Assembly (NCBI GenBank): GCA_964603595.1
Contig: CAZRVN010000002.1
Location: 186,001-250,000 of the forward strand
Length of the DNA: 64,000 nt
Source: JAQVEM01 sp964603595
Lineage (GTDB): Bacteria; Actinomycetota; Humimicrobiia; Humimicrobiales; Humimicrobiaceae
Reading direction: 5' to 3'
In this document: positions 25,884 to 35,000 of the stretch, piece by piece
Position numbering within the stretch: the first letter of the stretch is position 1
Layout: each line of letters starts with the position of its first letter
Notes under the pieces: model-generated
Told to the model about the DNA's origin: nothing
Databases searched by the model: none
The model's input: only the letters and a program-made list of their open reading frames with translations
Translations under genes and position numbers: made by a program

Positions 25884-26342
25884 ATGGGGAATGGTTATAA
25901 ATTTAAAAAATTGTCAGGAATGAATAAAAATAAAAAAAATTTAAGGTTTTTAGCCGGTAAAACAAATGCACAGGCTTCACTTGAATTTGTCCTTGTTATT
26001 CCTTTTCTTGTTTTGATAATTTTGGCCGTTTCCCATTTAGGAATGATGGTTTATCAAAAAAATGTTCTGGAGCAGGCTGCCCGTGAGGGAGCAAGAGTAG
26101 TAGCAACTACTAATTCAAATAGCAGAGCTTTAGCATGCATAAGGGAAGTTTGTTCGGGATTTAATAGGGACAGGATTAATGTAAAAATTATTCCTGAAAA
26201 TAGTTCTTCAAGGGAAGCCGGGGATATGGTTGAAGTAGTTATTACATATAATGCCGGAGGTGTTTCCTCTCTGCTCGGCATTTTTAAAGGAAGTAATGGA
26301 TTAATAAAGGTAAAAAGCAACATGAGGATGGAATGTTACTGA
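25884..26342 (+). CDS. tadE: TadE-like pseudopilin
   Basis: 152 residues. Two basic stretches precede NAQASLEFVLVIPFLVLIILAVSHLG, a type IV prepilin-like cleavage site and helix, then VLEQAAREGARVVATTNS typical of TadE. The C-terminal half is a beta-rich domain (MVEVVITYNAGGVSSLLG). ATG 25884 has no clear ribosome site; an in-frame ATG at 25926 is an alternative. Its TGA overlaps the next ATG. Confidence 0.88.
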   Translation: MGNGYKFKKLSGMNKNKKNLRFLAGKTNAQASLEFVLVIPFLVLIILAVSHLGMMVYQKNVLEQAAREGARVVATTNSNSRALACIREVCSGFNRDRINVKIIPENSSSREAGDMVEVVITYNAGGVSSLLGIFKGSNGLIKVKSNMRMECY

Positions 26343-26761
26343 AAAAATTAGTATTAAAGAACCGTGGCAATATTTCTTTTTTAACTATAGCTGTGCTGGT
26401 TATCTTTTTAATTTTATTTGTAGTTATTTTAGACCTCTGCCAGATTTTTATAGCAAGGGAGGAAACAAAAAAGGCTTCTGATTCAGCTTCACTGGCAGTG
26501 GCCCAAAATTTATTATTTTTTGATAATGAAGGGTGCTGCGAGATAGCCAGAGAGGTTGCAGAATTGAATAATTGCACCATGGCCGGGTGCGGCTTTGATT
26601 ATGACGAGGTGATGGTTAGAGTAGAAAAAAATGTTAGATTTATTATATTGGATAACTTAATTGAAGGAAAAAGCACGATCACCTCTACATCTAAAGCAAA
26701 AGTCTTATATCCATGGGATGAACACTTCAACTACTGTGATTATTACGAGTTTAATTATTGA
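26333..26761 (+). CDS. TadE/TadF/Rv3654c-like secretory protein
   Basis: 142 residues: basic start NRGNISFLTIAVLVIFLILFVVILDLCQIFIAR (one helix at the N-terminus) then REETKKASDSASLAVAQNLLFF, the DxASLAAA-like segment of the TadF/Rv3654c family found at the ends of tad loci. Cysteines in CCEIAREVAELNNCTMAGCGFDYDE may form disulphides outside. It overlaps the previous gene by 10 bases. It is the last pilus gene before ssb. Confidence 0.82.
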   Translation: MLLKKLVLKNRGNISFLTIAVLVIFLILFVVILDLCQIFIAREETKKASDSASLAVAQNLLFFDNEGCCEIAREVAELNNCTMAGCGFDYDEVMVRVEKNVRFIILDNLIEGKSTITSTSKAKVLYPWDEHFNYCDYYEFNY

Positions 26762-26811
26762 AGTTTTTATAGTTTTTTTAAATTAACACAATTTTATAAG
26801 AAGGGAAAGAT

Positions 26812-27231
26812 ATGAATTATGTAAATAATATATTTTTATTGGGTAATTTAACCCGCGACCCCGAGATTAAATATACCAATGAAGGGGTAGCAATTACAGA
26901 GATGGGACTTGCAGCGAACAAAAAGTGGATTGATAGAAACGGGAAGGAAGCAGAATCCGTAGATTTTTTTAATATTACTGCCTGGAGCAGTCTTGCAGAG
27001 AATTGCGCGGCTGCTTTAAAAAAGGGAGATAGAATACTGGTAAGCGGGCATATGAACTTAAGAAGCTGGGAAAATAAAGAAGGTAAAAAATATAATATTA
27101 CCAGTATTACTGCTGATATTGTGGCAGCAAGTCTGGAGTTTAACCAGCTTACTGTTCTGGAGAGAAATAGCACGGTAATAAATGAGGGGGGTAAGGCAGG
27201 CAGAAAGAAGGAAAAAGCAAAAAACCTGTAA
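26812..27231 (+). CDS. ssb: Single-stranded DNA-binding protein
   Basis: OB-fold protein of 139 residues that coats single-stranded DNA in replication and repair. Starts YVNNIFLLGNLTRDPEIKYT and contains FFNITAWSSLAENCAAALKKGDRILVSGHMNLRSW; the C-terminal tail is basic (KAGRKKEKAKNL) rather than the acidic DDDIPF tip seen in main SSBs, so this may be an auxiliary SSB with altered partner binding. AGAAGGGAA precedes the ATG. No rpsF/rpsR genes flank it, another hint that it is not the housekeeping copy. Confidence 0.92.
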   Translation: MNYVNNIFLLGNLTRDPEIKYTNEGVAITEMGLAANKKWIDRNGKEAESVDFFNITAWSSLAENCAAALKKGDRILVSGHMNLRSWENKEGKKYNITSITADIVAASLEFNQLTVLERNSTVINEGGKAGRKKEKAKNL

Positions 27232-27603
27232 TGACTTAGCCGGCCAGTTCAGTTTTAACTGCGGGTTTAAATAATATTTAAGTGTATAGAAATGCAGGAG
27301 AACCTATTTGAAACAGTGGTTTTCCTGCATTTTTTTTAGAGTGGCTAATATATTGTGTATAATTTATAATTTATGAAAGGGGGAAAAGAAGATAAAAAAA
27401 GAGTTATAAAATTAATTGCCAGATTATCAATAGCCGCCCTAAATATATTAAATAGTTTTTGATAGAAAGAAAGATTTTTATTAAATAGGTCGTCAAGCTG
27501 TCGGCAGCAGCGGGTAACTCAGCAAGAATATGGACTTACAGCTATTCAGGGTATTATATTATTAACTGTTATATTAACAGAAAGTAGAAAGGTATATTAG
27601 AAG
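27232..27603. other. Intergenic region between ssb and methyltransferase
   Basis: Apart from the ssb terminator, the region has a possible -10 TATAAT near 27358 and a 29-codon frame at 27374-27463 without homology. It also has a short CTGTTA/TAACAG hairpin near 27566. No gene is supported. Confidence 0.45.
27290..27337 (+). terminator. Strong intrinsic terminator after ssb
   Basis: AAATGCAGGAGAACC (27290-27304) pairs with GGTTTTCCTGCATTT (27318-27332), 15 bp with one G-T wobble, then T to 27337. It ends the pseudopilin-ssb transcript. Confidence 0.92.
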
Positions 27604-28539
27604 GTGAATTTAAGGAAAACAGACTATGAAAGTTATGATTACAGGGAATTCTGGGAAAATGATAAAAGATTATATGAAGATCGCTCGGAAAGAATTGCTC
27701 TAAAAAGACTGCTGGCAGGGATAGATAAGAAAGATAAAATAATTTTTGATATTGGATGCGGGTATGGCAGGCTTTTTAATGAATATAAGGATTTTGGGAC
27801 AATAGTGCTGGTTGATTACTCACTGAAAAACTTGAAAAGTGCCAGGAGTAGAATAAAAAAGTTTTTAAAAAACAACCCTGAAAAAATGTCATCAATATAT
27901 TTTATTGCTTCTGATGCAACCGGTCTTCCCATAAGGTCAAATTGTGCAGATATTATATTGACTGTGAGAATGATACATCATCTTGAAAATCCGGGAAAAT
28001 ATTTTGATGAAGTTGCAAGGATACTTAAAAACGGGGGCCTGTATTTCTTAGAATTTGCTAATAAAAGAAATTTTAAAAACATATTAAGATTTCTGGCGGG
28101 AAGGGTGGAAGGTTCTCCTTTCAACTTAGAACCATCACAGGTAGGAGAGACTATATTAAATTTTCATCCCGGATATATATCTAATCTTATAAAAGAAAGA
28201 AATTTTTCAATAAAGAAGTTAATCAGTGTTTCCAATTTAAGAATTAATTTAATGAAAAAATTCCCCGGTACAAAAACCCTTATATTATTTGAAAGGATTT
28301 GTCAGAATCTGTTTTCCTTTATACCTCTGGGACCAAGTGTTTTTATAAAGTGTGCTCTTGAAAAACCTGATTATGAAGATGTCTGTTTTGAAGATAAAGG
28401 AAATCTGGAGGGTATTTTAACCTGTGCTTCATGCAGAAAAAATGCTCTTATCTTTAATAAAGATAAAATCAAATGTAGTAGTTGCGGAAGAACTTATAAA
28501 AGAGAGGATGGGATATATAATTTTAAAGTGAGTAGTTAA
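27604..28539 (+). CDS. SAM-dependent methyltransferase with C-terminal Trm112-like zinc ribbon
   Basis: 311 residues. Class I methyltransferase domain: motif I IIFDIGCGYGRLF at about 47-59, LVDYSLKNLKSARSRI, motif IV ADIILTVRMIHHLENPGKYF and ILKNGGLYFLEF. The last 45 residues hold two C-x2-C pairs (CASC and CSSC) of a Trm112/zinc-ribbon type, KREDGIYNF, so target and metal-binding domain are in one chain. The GTG start follows AAAGG at 11 bases. Substrate (small molecule or quinone-like) is unknown. Confidence 0.88.
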   Translation: MNLRKTDYESYDYREFWENDKRLYEDRSERIALKRLLAGIDKKDKIIFDIGCGYGRLFNEYKDFGTIVLVDYSLKNLKSARSRIKKFLKNNPEKMSSIYFIASDATGLPIRSNCADIILTVRMIHHLENPGKYFDEVARILKNGGLYFLEFANKRNFKNILRFLAGRVEGSPFNLEPSQVGETILNFHPGYISNLIKERNFSIKKLISVSNLRINLMKKFPGTKTLILFERICQNLFSFIPLGPSVFIKCALEKPDYEDVCFEDKGNLEGILTCASCRKNALIFNKDKIKCSSCGRTYKREDGIYNFKVSS

Positions 28540-28665
28540 TAGATCCTCTCTATTTTATCTTTAGTGAACCTTATTATTGTAAAAGAGGCAGCGTCCTGTT
28601 ACAATTATGATACAAAGTATTCCTAAAGTATTTCTATAAAAAATAAATAAAGGATGGATTTGTAG

Positions 28666-29301
28666 ATGTCAGAGAAGATATATTCAGAAAGAACTATCTC
28701 AAGACTATCGCAATACTTAAAATATATTGTGCATTTGAAAGAAGATGGTAAGAGGACAACAACCTCAAAGGAAATAAGCAGGGGCACAGGAGTTAACAGC
28801 GCAGAAGTTAGGAGAGACCTTGTATATTTCAAAATAAAAGGTAAGAGGGGGGTTGGGTTTAATATTGATGATCTTATCAAATCCTTTAACAAAATCCTTG
28901 GATATAATAGATTTGTCCGTATCGCTTTAATCGGGGCAGGTAATCTGGGAAAGGCAATTCTAAAGTATAAAATGCTGGAAAGGTTTGGATTCAGAATAGA
29001 AGACGTTTTTGACAATAATAAAGGGGTTATAGGTAAAGTGATATCGGGGCATAAGGTGCTGAGTATAAATAGAATAGAAGATATATTCAGGAAGAAAAAT
29101 ACAGAAATATCAATTCTGGCAGTCCCGCCTCATTCAGCACAGAAAGCTACTGATATACTGGTCAAGGCCGGTGTTAAAGTAGTAATAAACTATACTTCGG
29201 TTCCGGTTAAAGCTCCTGCTAATGTAAGAATTGAAACAACAGATCCCATTGAAAAATTATTACACACCCTGTATTATTTGTCTCGTACCGGATACGCATA
29301 A
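28666..29301 (+). CDS. rex: Redox-sensing transcriptional repressor Rex
   Basis: Senses NADH/NAD ratio and represses fermentative and respiratory genes when NADH is low. A winged helix (TSKEISRGTGVNSAEVRRDLVYF, about residues 35-60) is followed by a Rossmann domain with LIGAGNLGKAIL at about 88-99 and a dimerisation helix at the end. Length 211 is normal. It is likely transcribed with the LCP gene 32 bases later. Candidate targets in the window, such as D-lactate dehydrogenase, show no clear Rex box. Confidence 0.95.
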   Translation: MSEKIYSERTISRLSQYLKYIVHLKEDGKRTTTSKEISRGTGVNSAEVRRDLVYFKIKGKRGVGFNIDDLIKSFNKILGYNRFVRIALIGAGNLGKAILKYKMLERFGFRIEDVFDNNKGVIGKVISGHKVLSINRIEDIFRKKNTEISILAVPPHSAQKATDILVKAGVKVVINYTSVPVKAPANVRIETTDPIEKLLHTLYYLSRTGYA

Positions 29302-29333
29302 TATAAGAAATTTCCCTGGAGATATAAAAAGAT

Positions 29334-30155
29334 ATGAATAAAGCTAGAGGTTGTTTCATTACTATACTGATTATTTTTGTCATAGTTGTTGCAGTATTCC
29401 TTTTTATCTATTTTGTAAGCTTAAATCCTGGTGATAATGATATACTGCTGCTTGGAATAGATGAAAGAGAAGAGAATAACAAGTTTGAAGGACTGACAGA
29501 TACCATCATAGTATATCATATAAGCAGCTGGGGCAGTAAAGATTGCCTTATTTCAATTCCACGGGATGTGAGGGTTGAGTTGCAGGATTATGGCTGGAGT
29601 AAAATTAACGCGGCTTACAAATACGGCGGCAAAGAAATGATAAAAGAAGAAATATACAAGCTGACTGATATCCAGATAGATAAAGTTATAGTAGTAAATT
29701 TTAGGAGTTTTAAAGAAATTATTGATATACTAGGCGGAGTGGAAATAACAGTAGAGGAAGCCCTACATGACCCATTATCAGGGGCAGATTTTGACCCGGG
29801 GACCTATCTAATGAATGGTGAAGAGGCCCTTTCGTTTGTTAGGTGCAGGTCAACTGCGGGAGCTGACCTTGACAGGGTAGACAGGCAGAAATATCTGTTA
29901 AGTGAAGTAATGAAACAGAAATTTAGTTTTTCAATGATTTCCAGTGCTCCCCGGATAATTGAAGTCTTAAATGAACAGACAAGGTCTGACCTTACGGTGT
30001 GGGATTTTGGTTCCCTGGGATTTGTGCTATTATTCTCAAGTAAGGAAATTAACTGGTTAACTATACCTGTGGAACCGGCTTATATAGATGGAGTTAGCTA
30101 TTTAATTGTAGATGAAGATGAGGTCAAAGATTTTCTTGATGATTACCTTAAATAA
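29334..30155 (+). CDS. LCP (LytR-CpsA-Psr) family cell wall ligase
   Basis: Membrane-anchored enzyme that attaches polymers such as teichoic acids or capsular polysaccharide to peptidoglycan. One N-terminal helix (residues 8-30) precedes DILLLGIDEREENNKFEGLTDTII (Asp and Arg for polyprenyl-phosphate binding), SIPRDVRVELQDYGWSKINAAY and LGGVEITVEEALHDP, and later FVRCRSTAGADLDRVDRQKYLL. Length 273 is at the short end. It lies 32 bases after rex and is evidence for a Gram-positive wall. Confidence 0.93.
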   Translation: MNKARGCFITILIIFVIVVAVFLFIYFVSLNPGDNDILLLGIDEREENNKFEGLTDTIIVYHISSWGSKDCLISIPRDVRVELQDYGWSKINAAYKYGGKEMIKEEIYKLTDIQIDKVIVVNFRSFKEIIDILGGVEITVEEALHDPLSGADFDPGTYLMNGEEALSFVRCRSTAGADLDRVDRQKYLLSEVMKQKFSFSMISSAPRIIEVLNEQTRSDLTVWDFGSLGFVLLFSSKEINWLTIPVEPAYIDGVSYLIVDEDEVKDFLDDYLK

Positions 30156-30296
30156 AGCTATGCTGTCGTGAATTATTTTTTAGAATAGATTTTCTGGTTA
30201 AATAAAATAATTCAGGTTTTAAAAAAAGATTATAAATAATACAATATATATGTTAAAAAGATTAAATTATTTGTAACATTGACAGGGGAGAAATTC

Positions 30297-30611
30297 GTGA
30301 AAGCAGATAGGGATTTAAGTATAGCAAATATTTCATCTCTAACGGATAAAGAAGATTTCTTATTGCAGGTTTCTAAAAAATCGAGGAATCTTGATAGCTT
30401 TATAAAGGATAGCATCCCTGCCAGTGAAAGAAACTGGTTAAGAGATTTAAGGAGCTGGAAACTTAACAGAAAATGGCTTTTAAAGGTTTCTGATTTATGC
30501 CTTAAGAATTATGACCAGGTATTTTTTGATTGTGGCGAAGAGCTGCTTGATCTTAATGACTCAAAAAATTATCAAACATTCAGAGAAAAGATACTGGAAG
30601 AACTTATATAG
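30297..30611 (+). CDS. Hypothetical protein, 104 residues
   Basis: No family recognised. From GTG 30297 (GGGGAG 7 bases before; TTG 30279 is an alternative start) the protein is charged and helical: DRDLSIANISSLTDKEDFLLQVSKKS, ERNWLRDLRSWKLNRKWLLKV, YDQVFFDCGEELLD. No signal peptide or membrane helix. It ends 76 bases before purB and may be its operon partner. The frame has codon use like its neighbours and is probably real. Confidence 0.6.
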   Translation: MKADRDLSIANISSLTDKEDFLLQVSKKSRNLDSFIKDSIPASERNWLRDLRSWKLNRKWLLKVSDLCLKNYDQVFFDCGEELLDLNDSKNYQTFREKILEELI

Positions 30612-30687
30612 GTAAGCTCTATTTTGATGATTGCGCACGTTAAAAGTTCACTTAATTTCTATTAGTATTTTTATCATAGGAGAAGCG

Positions 30688-31998
30688 ATGATTCCCAGAT
30701 ATACTTTAGAAGAAATGGGTAAGGTATGGAGTGAAGAGAATAAATTTACCAAGTGGCTTGAGGTTGAAAAGGCGGCAGCAAGAGCTCAGGCAGAGCTGGG
30801 GATTATCCCCCGGCAGGCAGGAGAAGATATAAATAAAAAGGCAAGATTCAGAATCTCAAGAATAAACGAGATTGAGAGAGAAACAAATCATGATGTAATT
30901 GCTTTCCTGACAGACGTATCTTCTTATATCGGAGAATCATCTAAGTATCTTCATTATGGATTGACATCTTCGGATGTGGGTGATACTGCTCTTTCACTTC
31001 AGATAATGGAAGCGGCGAATTTGATTGAGGGTAAAACTAAAAAGCTGCTTGATATTTTTAAGAAAAAATCAAAAAAGTACAGCCATACAGTTATGGTAGG
31101 AAGAACTCATGGGGTTCATGCAGAACCAATTACACTTGGATTCAAATTTTGTGTTTATGCTTTTGAGATAGCAAGAAATTTTGAAAGATTAAAGCAGGCA
31201 GAGGAGAATATAAGGTATGGTAAAATTTCAGGAGCTGTTGGCACTTATGCAAACACTTCACCCGAGCTGGAGAGAAAGGTTTGCAATATCCTTAATTTAA
31301 AACCGTCTCCTGTATCTACACAGATTCTTCAGAGGGATAGGCACGCACAGCTGGTTACAGCCCTGGCAATTTATGGAGCTACTCTGGAAAAGATAGCTCT
31401 TGAGATAAGAAATTTGCAGAGGACAGATGTAAGGGAGGTTGAAGAGCCTTTTACAAAAGGCCAAAAAGGTTCTTCTGCCATGCCTCATAAAAAAAATCCT
31501 ATTATCTGTGAAAGAATATGCGGGCTGGCAAGGATATTAAGGTCAAATGCCGTAGCTGCTATGGAAAATATTGCATTATGGCACGAGAGGGATATATCAC
31601 ATTCATCAGCAGAAAGAATAATAATCCCTGACAGTTTTATCTTACTTGATTATATGCTTTACAAAATGATATCTATAATTGATAACCTGATTGTAATTGA
31701 ATCGAATATGAAAAGAAATTTAATGAAATACGGCGGGATTATTTTTTCCCAGAGAATATTGCTGGAACTTATTAAAAAAGGTATGGATAGAAAAGATGCT
31801 TATGCTATTATACAGGGGGCAGCTCTTGAAGCATGGGACAGCGAAGGCGACTTTAAAGAAAATCTTATGAAGAAGAAAGAGGTGCTCTCCTTTCTGGGTA
31901 AAGAGGACCTGGAAAAATTATTTGATGTTGGATATCATTTGAAATATATAGATGAAATTATTAACAGATTGGGAAATATTAAAGTTAAAGAAAATTAA
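30688..31998 (+). CDS. purB: Adenylosuccinate lyase
   Basis: Catalyses two steps: SAICAR to AICAR, and adenylosuccinate to AMP, releasing fumarate. ATG 30688 with AGGAG 5 bases before gives the normal start MIPRYTLEEMG (436 residues); 19 upstream codons in frame are not part. Signature GSSAMPHKKNP is at about residue 262, with GRTHGVHAEPITLG containing the catalytic His and TSSDVGDTA. First gene of a purine operon purB-L-F-M-N-H. Confidence 0.95.
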   Translation: MIPRYTLEEMGKVWSEENKFTKWLEVEKAAARAQAELGIIPRQAGEDINKKARFRISRINEIERETNHDVIAFLTDVSSYIGESSKYLHYGLTSSDVGDTALSLQIMEAANLIEGKTKKLLDIFKKKSKKYSHTVMVGRTHGVHAEPITLGFKFCVYAFEIARNFERLKQAEENIRYGKISGAVGTYANTSPELERKVCNILNLKPSPVSTQILQRDRHAQLVTALAIYGATLEKIALEIRNLQRTDVREVEEPFTKGQKGSSAMPHKKNPIICERICGLARILRSNAVAAMENIALWHERDISHSSAERIIIPDSFILLDYMLYKMISIIDNLIVIESNMKRNLMKYGGIIFSQRILLELIKKGMDRKDAYAIIQGAALEAWDSEGDFKENLMKKKEVLSFLGKEDLEKLFDVGYHLKYIDEIINRLGNIKVKEN

Positions 31999-32066
31999 TT
32001 GTATGTAATTTTTGCTTAATAAATATTTATATTTCTGGCTTTGGTGAAGATAAGGGACATATAAGA

Positions 32067-35000
32067 ATGATTCAACGGTTTTACCGGCTTATTGATAAGA
32101 ACTTTGAATATTGTTACTACATTGAAACTTCTGAACCCTTAAGCATATCAGAATTGAAAATACTCAAATGGCTTATTGCCGAAACATTTGAACCTGAAAA
32201 ATTTGGGAAAGAATCACTCTCTGGTAATAGGCATAAAAAGGTAATTGAGATAGGTCCAAGGTTAAACTTTGAAACTGCGTTTTCAACTAATGCAGTTGCC
32301 ATCTGCTGTTCATGTGGTTTAATAAAAGTTACCCGGTTTGAGCGTTCAAGATGCTACTTAATCCCCCGGGATGCTGACAGTTCAGAATTTTTAAGCAAGA
32401 ATCACGATAGGATGACGGAGTGCGTATATCAAAAACCCCTGGATAATTTTGAAATTGGAATAAAACCGGAGGGGGTATATTTAATCCCCCTGATAAAAGA
32501 AAAAAAAGGTGAAGAAGGTAAATTTGATGATAGCCAGGGGCAGGGTATAGATGCTCTGAAAAACTTTAACAGGAAATTAGGCCTGGGAATGGATGAGTGG
32601 GATATAAGTTTCTATCACAATCTGTTTGTTAATGTTATAAAGAGAAACCCCACCAATGTTGAATGCTTCCAGCTGGGCCAGTCTAACAGCGAGCACTCCC
32701 GGCACTGGTTTTTTAAAGGGAAACTTGTAATTGACGGTGTCACGGCTCCGGAAGCCCTTATGGAAATAATAAAGGAACCGCTTGAAGCTAATCCCTCAAA
32801 TAGCTTAATCGCATTTAAGGATAACTCAAGCGGGATTGTCGGTTTTAAGATATCAACTATAATACCGGAACGTCCCGGTATCTGCTCGCCTTTCAGGGAA
32901 AGTGAGCTTACCTATCACTTAATATTTACTGCTGAGACCCATAATTTTCCCTGTGGAGTCGCCCCGTTCCCCGGAGCTGAAACAGGTACCGGTGGAAGGA
33001 TACGTGATGTCCAGGCAGCTGGTAGAGGCGGACTGGTCGTAGCCGGGACAGCGGGATACTGCACCGGGAATTTGAATATACCGGGTTACTTAATTCCGGG
33101 AGAGAATGCGGAGTTTGATTATCCTTCGAACCTGGCGTATCCTCTGAAAATTCTAATAGATGAAAGTAACGGTGCATCGGATTACGGAAACAAATTCGGC
33201 GAGCCGGTAATTCAGGGATTCACAAGGTCTTTTGGTCTGAGATTACCCTCTGGCAAGCGCCGTGAGTGGGTAAAGCCAGTAATGTTTACCGGCGGAATAG
33301 GTCAGATTAATGATTGCCATATAAAAAAGAATACGCCGGAGAAAGGGATGAAAATAGTGCAGGTTGGTGGACCTGCATATAGGATAGGGATAGGCGGAGG
33401 CGCTGCTTCCAGTATGGTACAGGGTGAGAACAGGGAGGAGCTTGACTTTAATGCTGTGCAGCGTGGGAATGCCCAGATGGAGCAAAAGATGAACAGGGTT
33501 GTCAGGGCATGTATAGAAATGGGAGAACATAACCCCATTATGAGCATACATGACCAGGGTGCAGGCGGGCCCTGTAATGTTCTAACAGAGCTGGTTGAGC
33601 CGGCAGGCGGGCGGATTGATATACGGAAAATCCAGGTAGGGGACAAGACAATGTCAGTTCTCGAAATATGGGGAGCTGAATATCAGGAGCGTAATGCTTT
33701 TCTTATAAAAACAGAACGTATTGATGAATTCAGGACAATTTGCAGTCGTGAAAAAGTAAATTGCGAGGTTCTGGGAGAGATAACCGGCGATGGGCGAATT
33801 GTAGTTCACGATAGCTGGAGTAATTCCAGCCCGGTTGACCTGAATTTAAATGAAATATTAAGTAATATTCCTCAAAAAACTTTTAAACTTAAAAGCATCA
33901 AACAAAAATTAAAGCCGCTTGAATTGCCATCTGATCTTTCGATAGAGGATTTGTTAAAACTTATATTCAAGTTACCTTCAGTGGGATCCAAGGGATTCCT
34001 GGTAAGGAAAGTTGATCGTAGCGTAACAGGACTTATTGCCCGCCAGCAGTGTTGCGGACCGTTACAGCTTCCTGTTTCTGATGTATCGGTGATAGCACAG
34101 AGTCATTTCGGACTTACCGGTGCTGCTATTTCCATAGGTGAACAGCCGGTAAAAGTTATGGTTGACCCTGCAGCGGGTGCCCGTATGGCAGTAGGGGAGG
34201 CACTGACCAATATGGTCTGGGCACTTATAAGCGGGCTCAAATATATAAAATGCTCTGTAAACTGGATGTGGGCGGCAAAGCTGCCAGGCGGAGGGTCTGC
34301 ACTCCATAAAGCTGCGGTTTCTATAAGAAAAATAATGAAAGAAATTGGTATTGCTGCCGATGGTGGTAAGGACAGTCTTTCCATGGCAGCCCAGGTAGGT
34401 AGTGAAACTGTAAAAGCTCCGGACCAGGTGGTTATATCTGCCTACAGCTCTATGCCTGATATAACCAGAGTGATAACGCCTGACATTAAAAAACCGGGTG
34501 AAAGCCGGCTGATATTTGTTGACCTTGCCGCGGGTAAAAATCGTCTTGGTGGTTCTGCGCTGGCACAGGTACTGGGGCAGGTAGGAAATTCTTCACCTGA
34601 TGTAGAAAACACTTCTCTTTTAGCAGAAGCTTTTAGAGCAGTGCAGGAGCTTATAAAGAAAAACTTAATTCTTGCAGGACATGACAGAAGTGACGGCGGA
34701 CTTATAACTACACTGACAGAAATGGCATTATCAGGAAACTGCGGGGTTGAAATAAAAATCACCGGGAAGGTTGAAATAATCCCCTGGCTATTTTCAGAAG
34801 AACTGGGACTGGTTATTGAATATTTACCATTTAATGAAGATAAAATCACCAGTATTTTAAATAAATCTGATATTCCTTTTATAGTTATGGGCTCAACCCG
34901 GAAAGAAAGAAGGTTGCGTATTTATAATGGTAAGAAGATTGAACTGGATGCTGGCATACCTGAACTTTTGAACTGGTGGGAATCAACAAGTGATGAGCTT

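Noticed and set aside
27374..27463. 29-codon frame MKGGKEDKK... between ssb and the methyltransferase
   Set aside because: No recognisable family, near the size expected by chance.
33243..33646. Antisense open frames within purL
   Set aside because: They lie opposite a well-supported conserved gene, have no ribosome site and no protein-like motifs; the same holds for antisense frames in purH, lon and fba.
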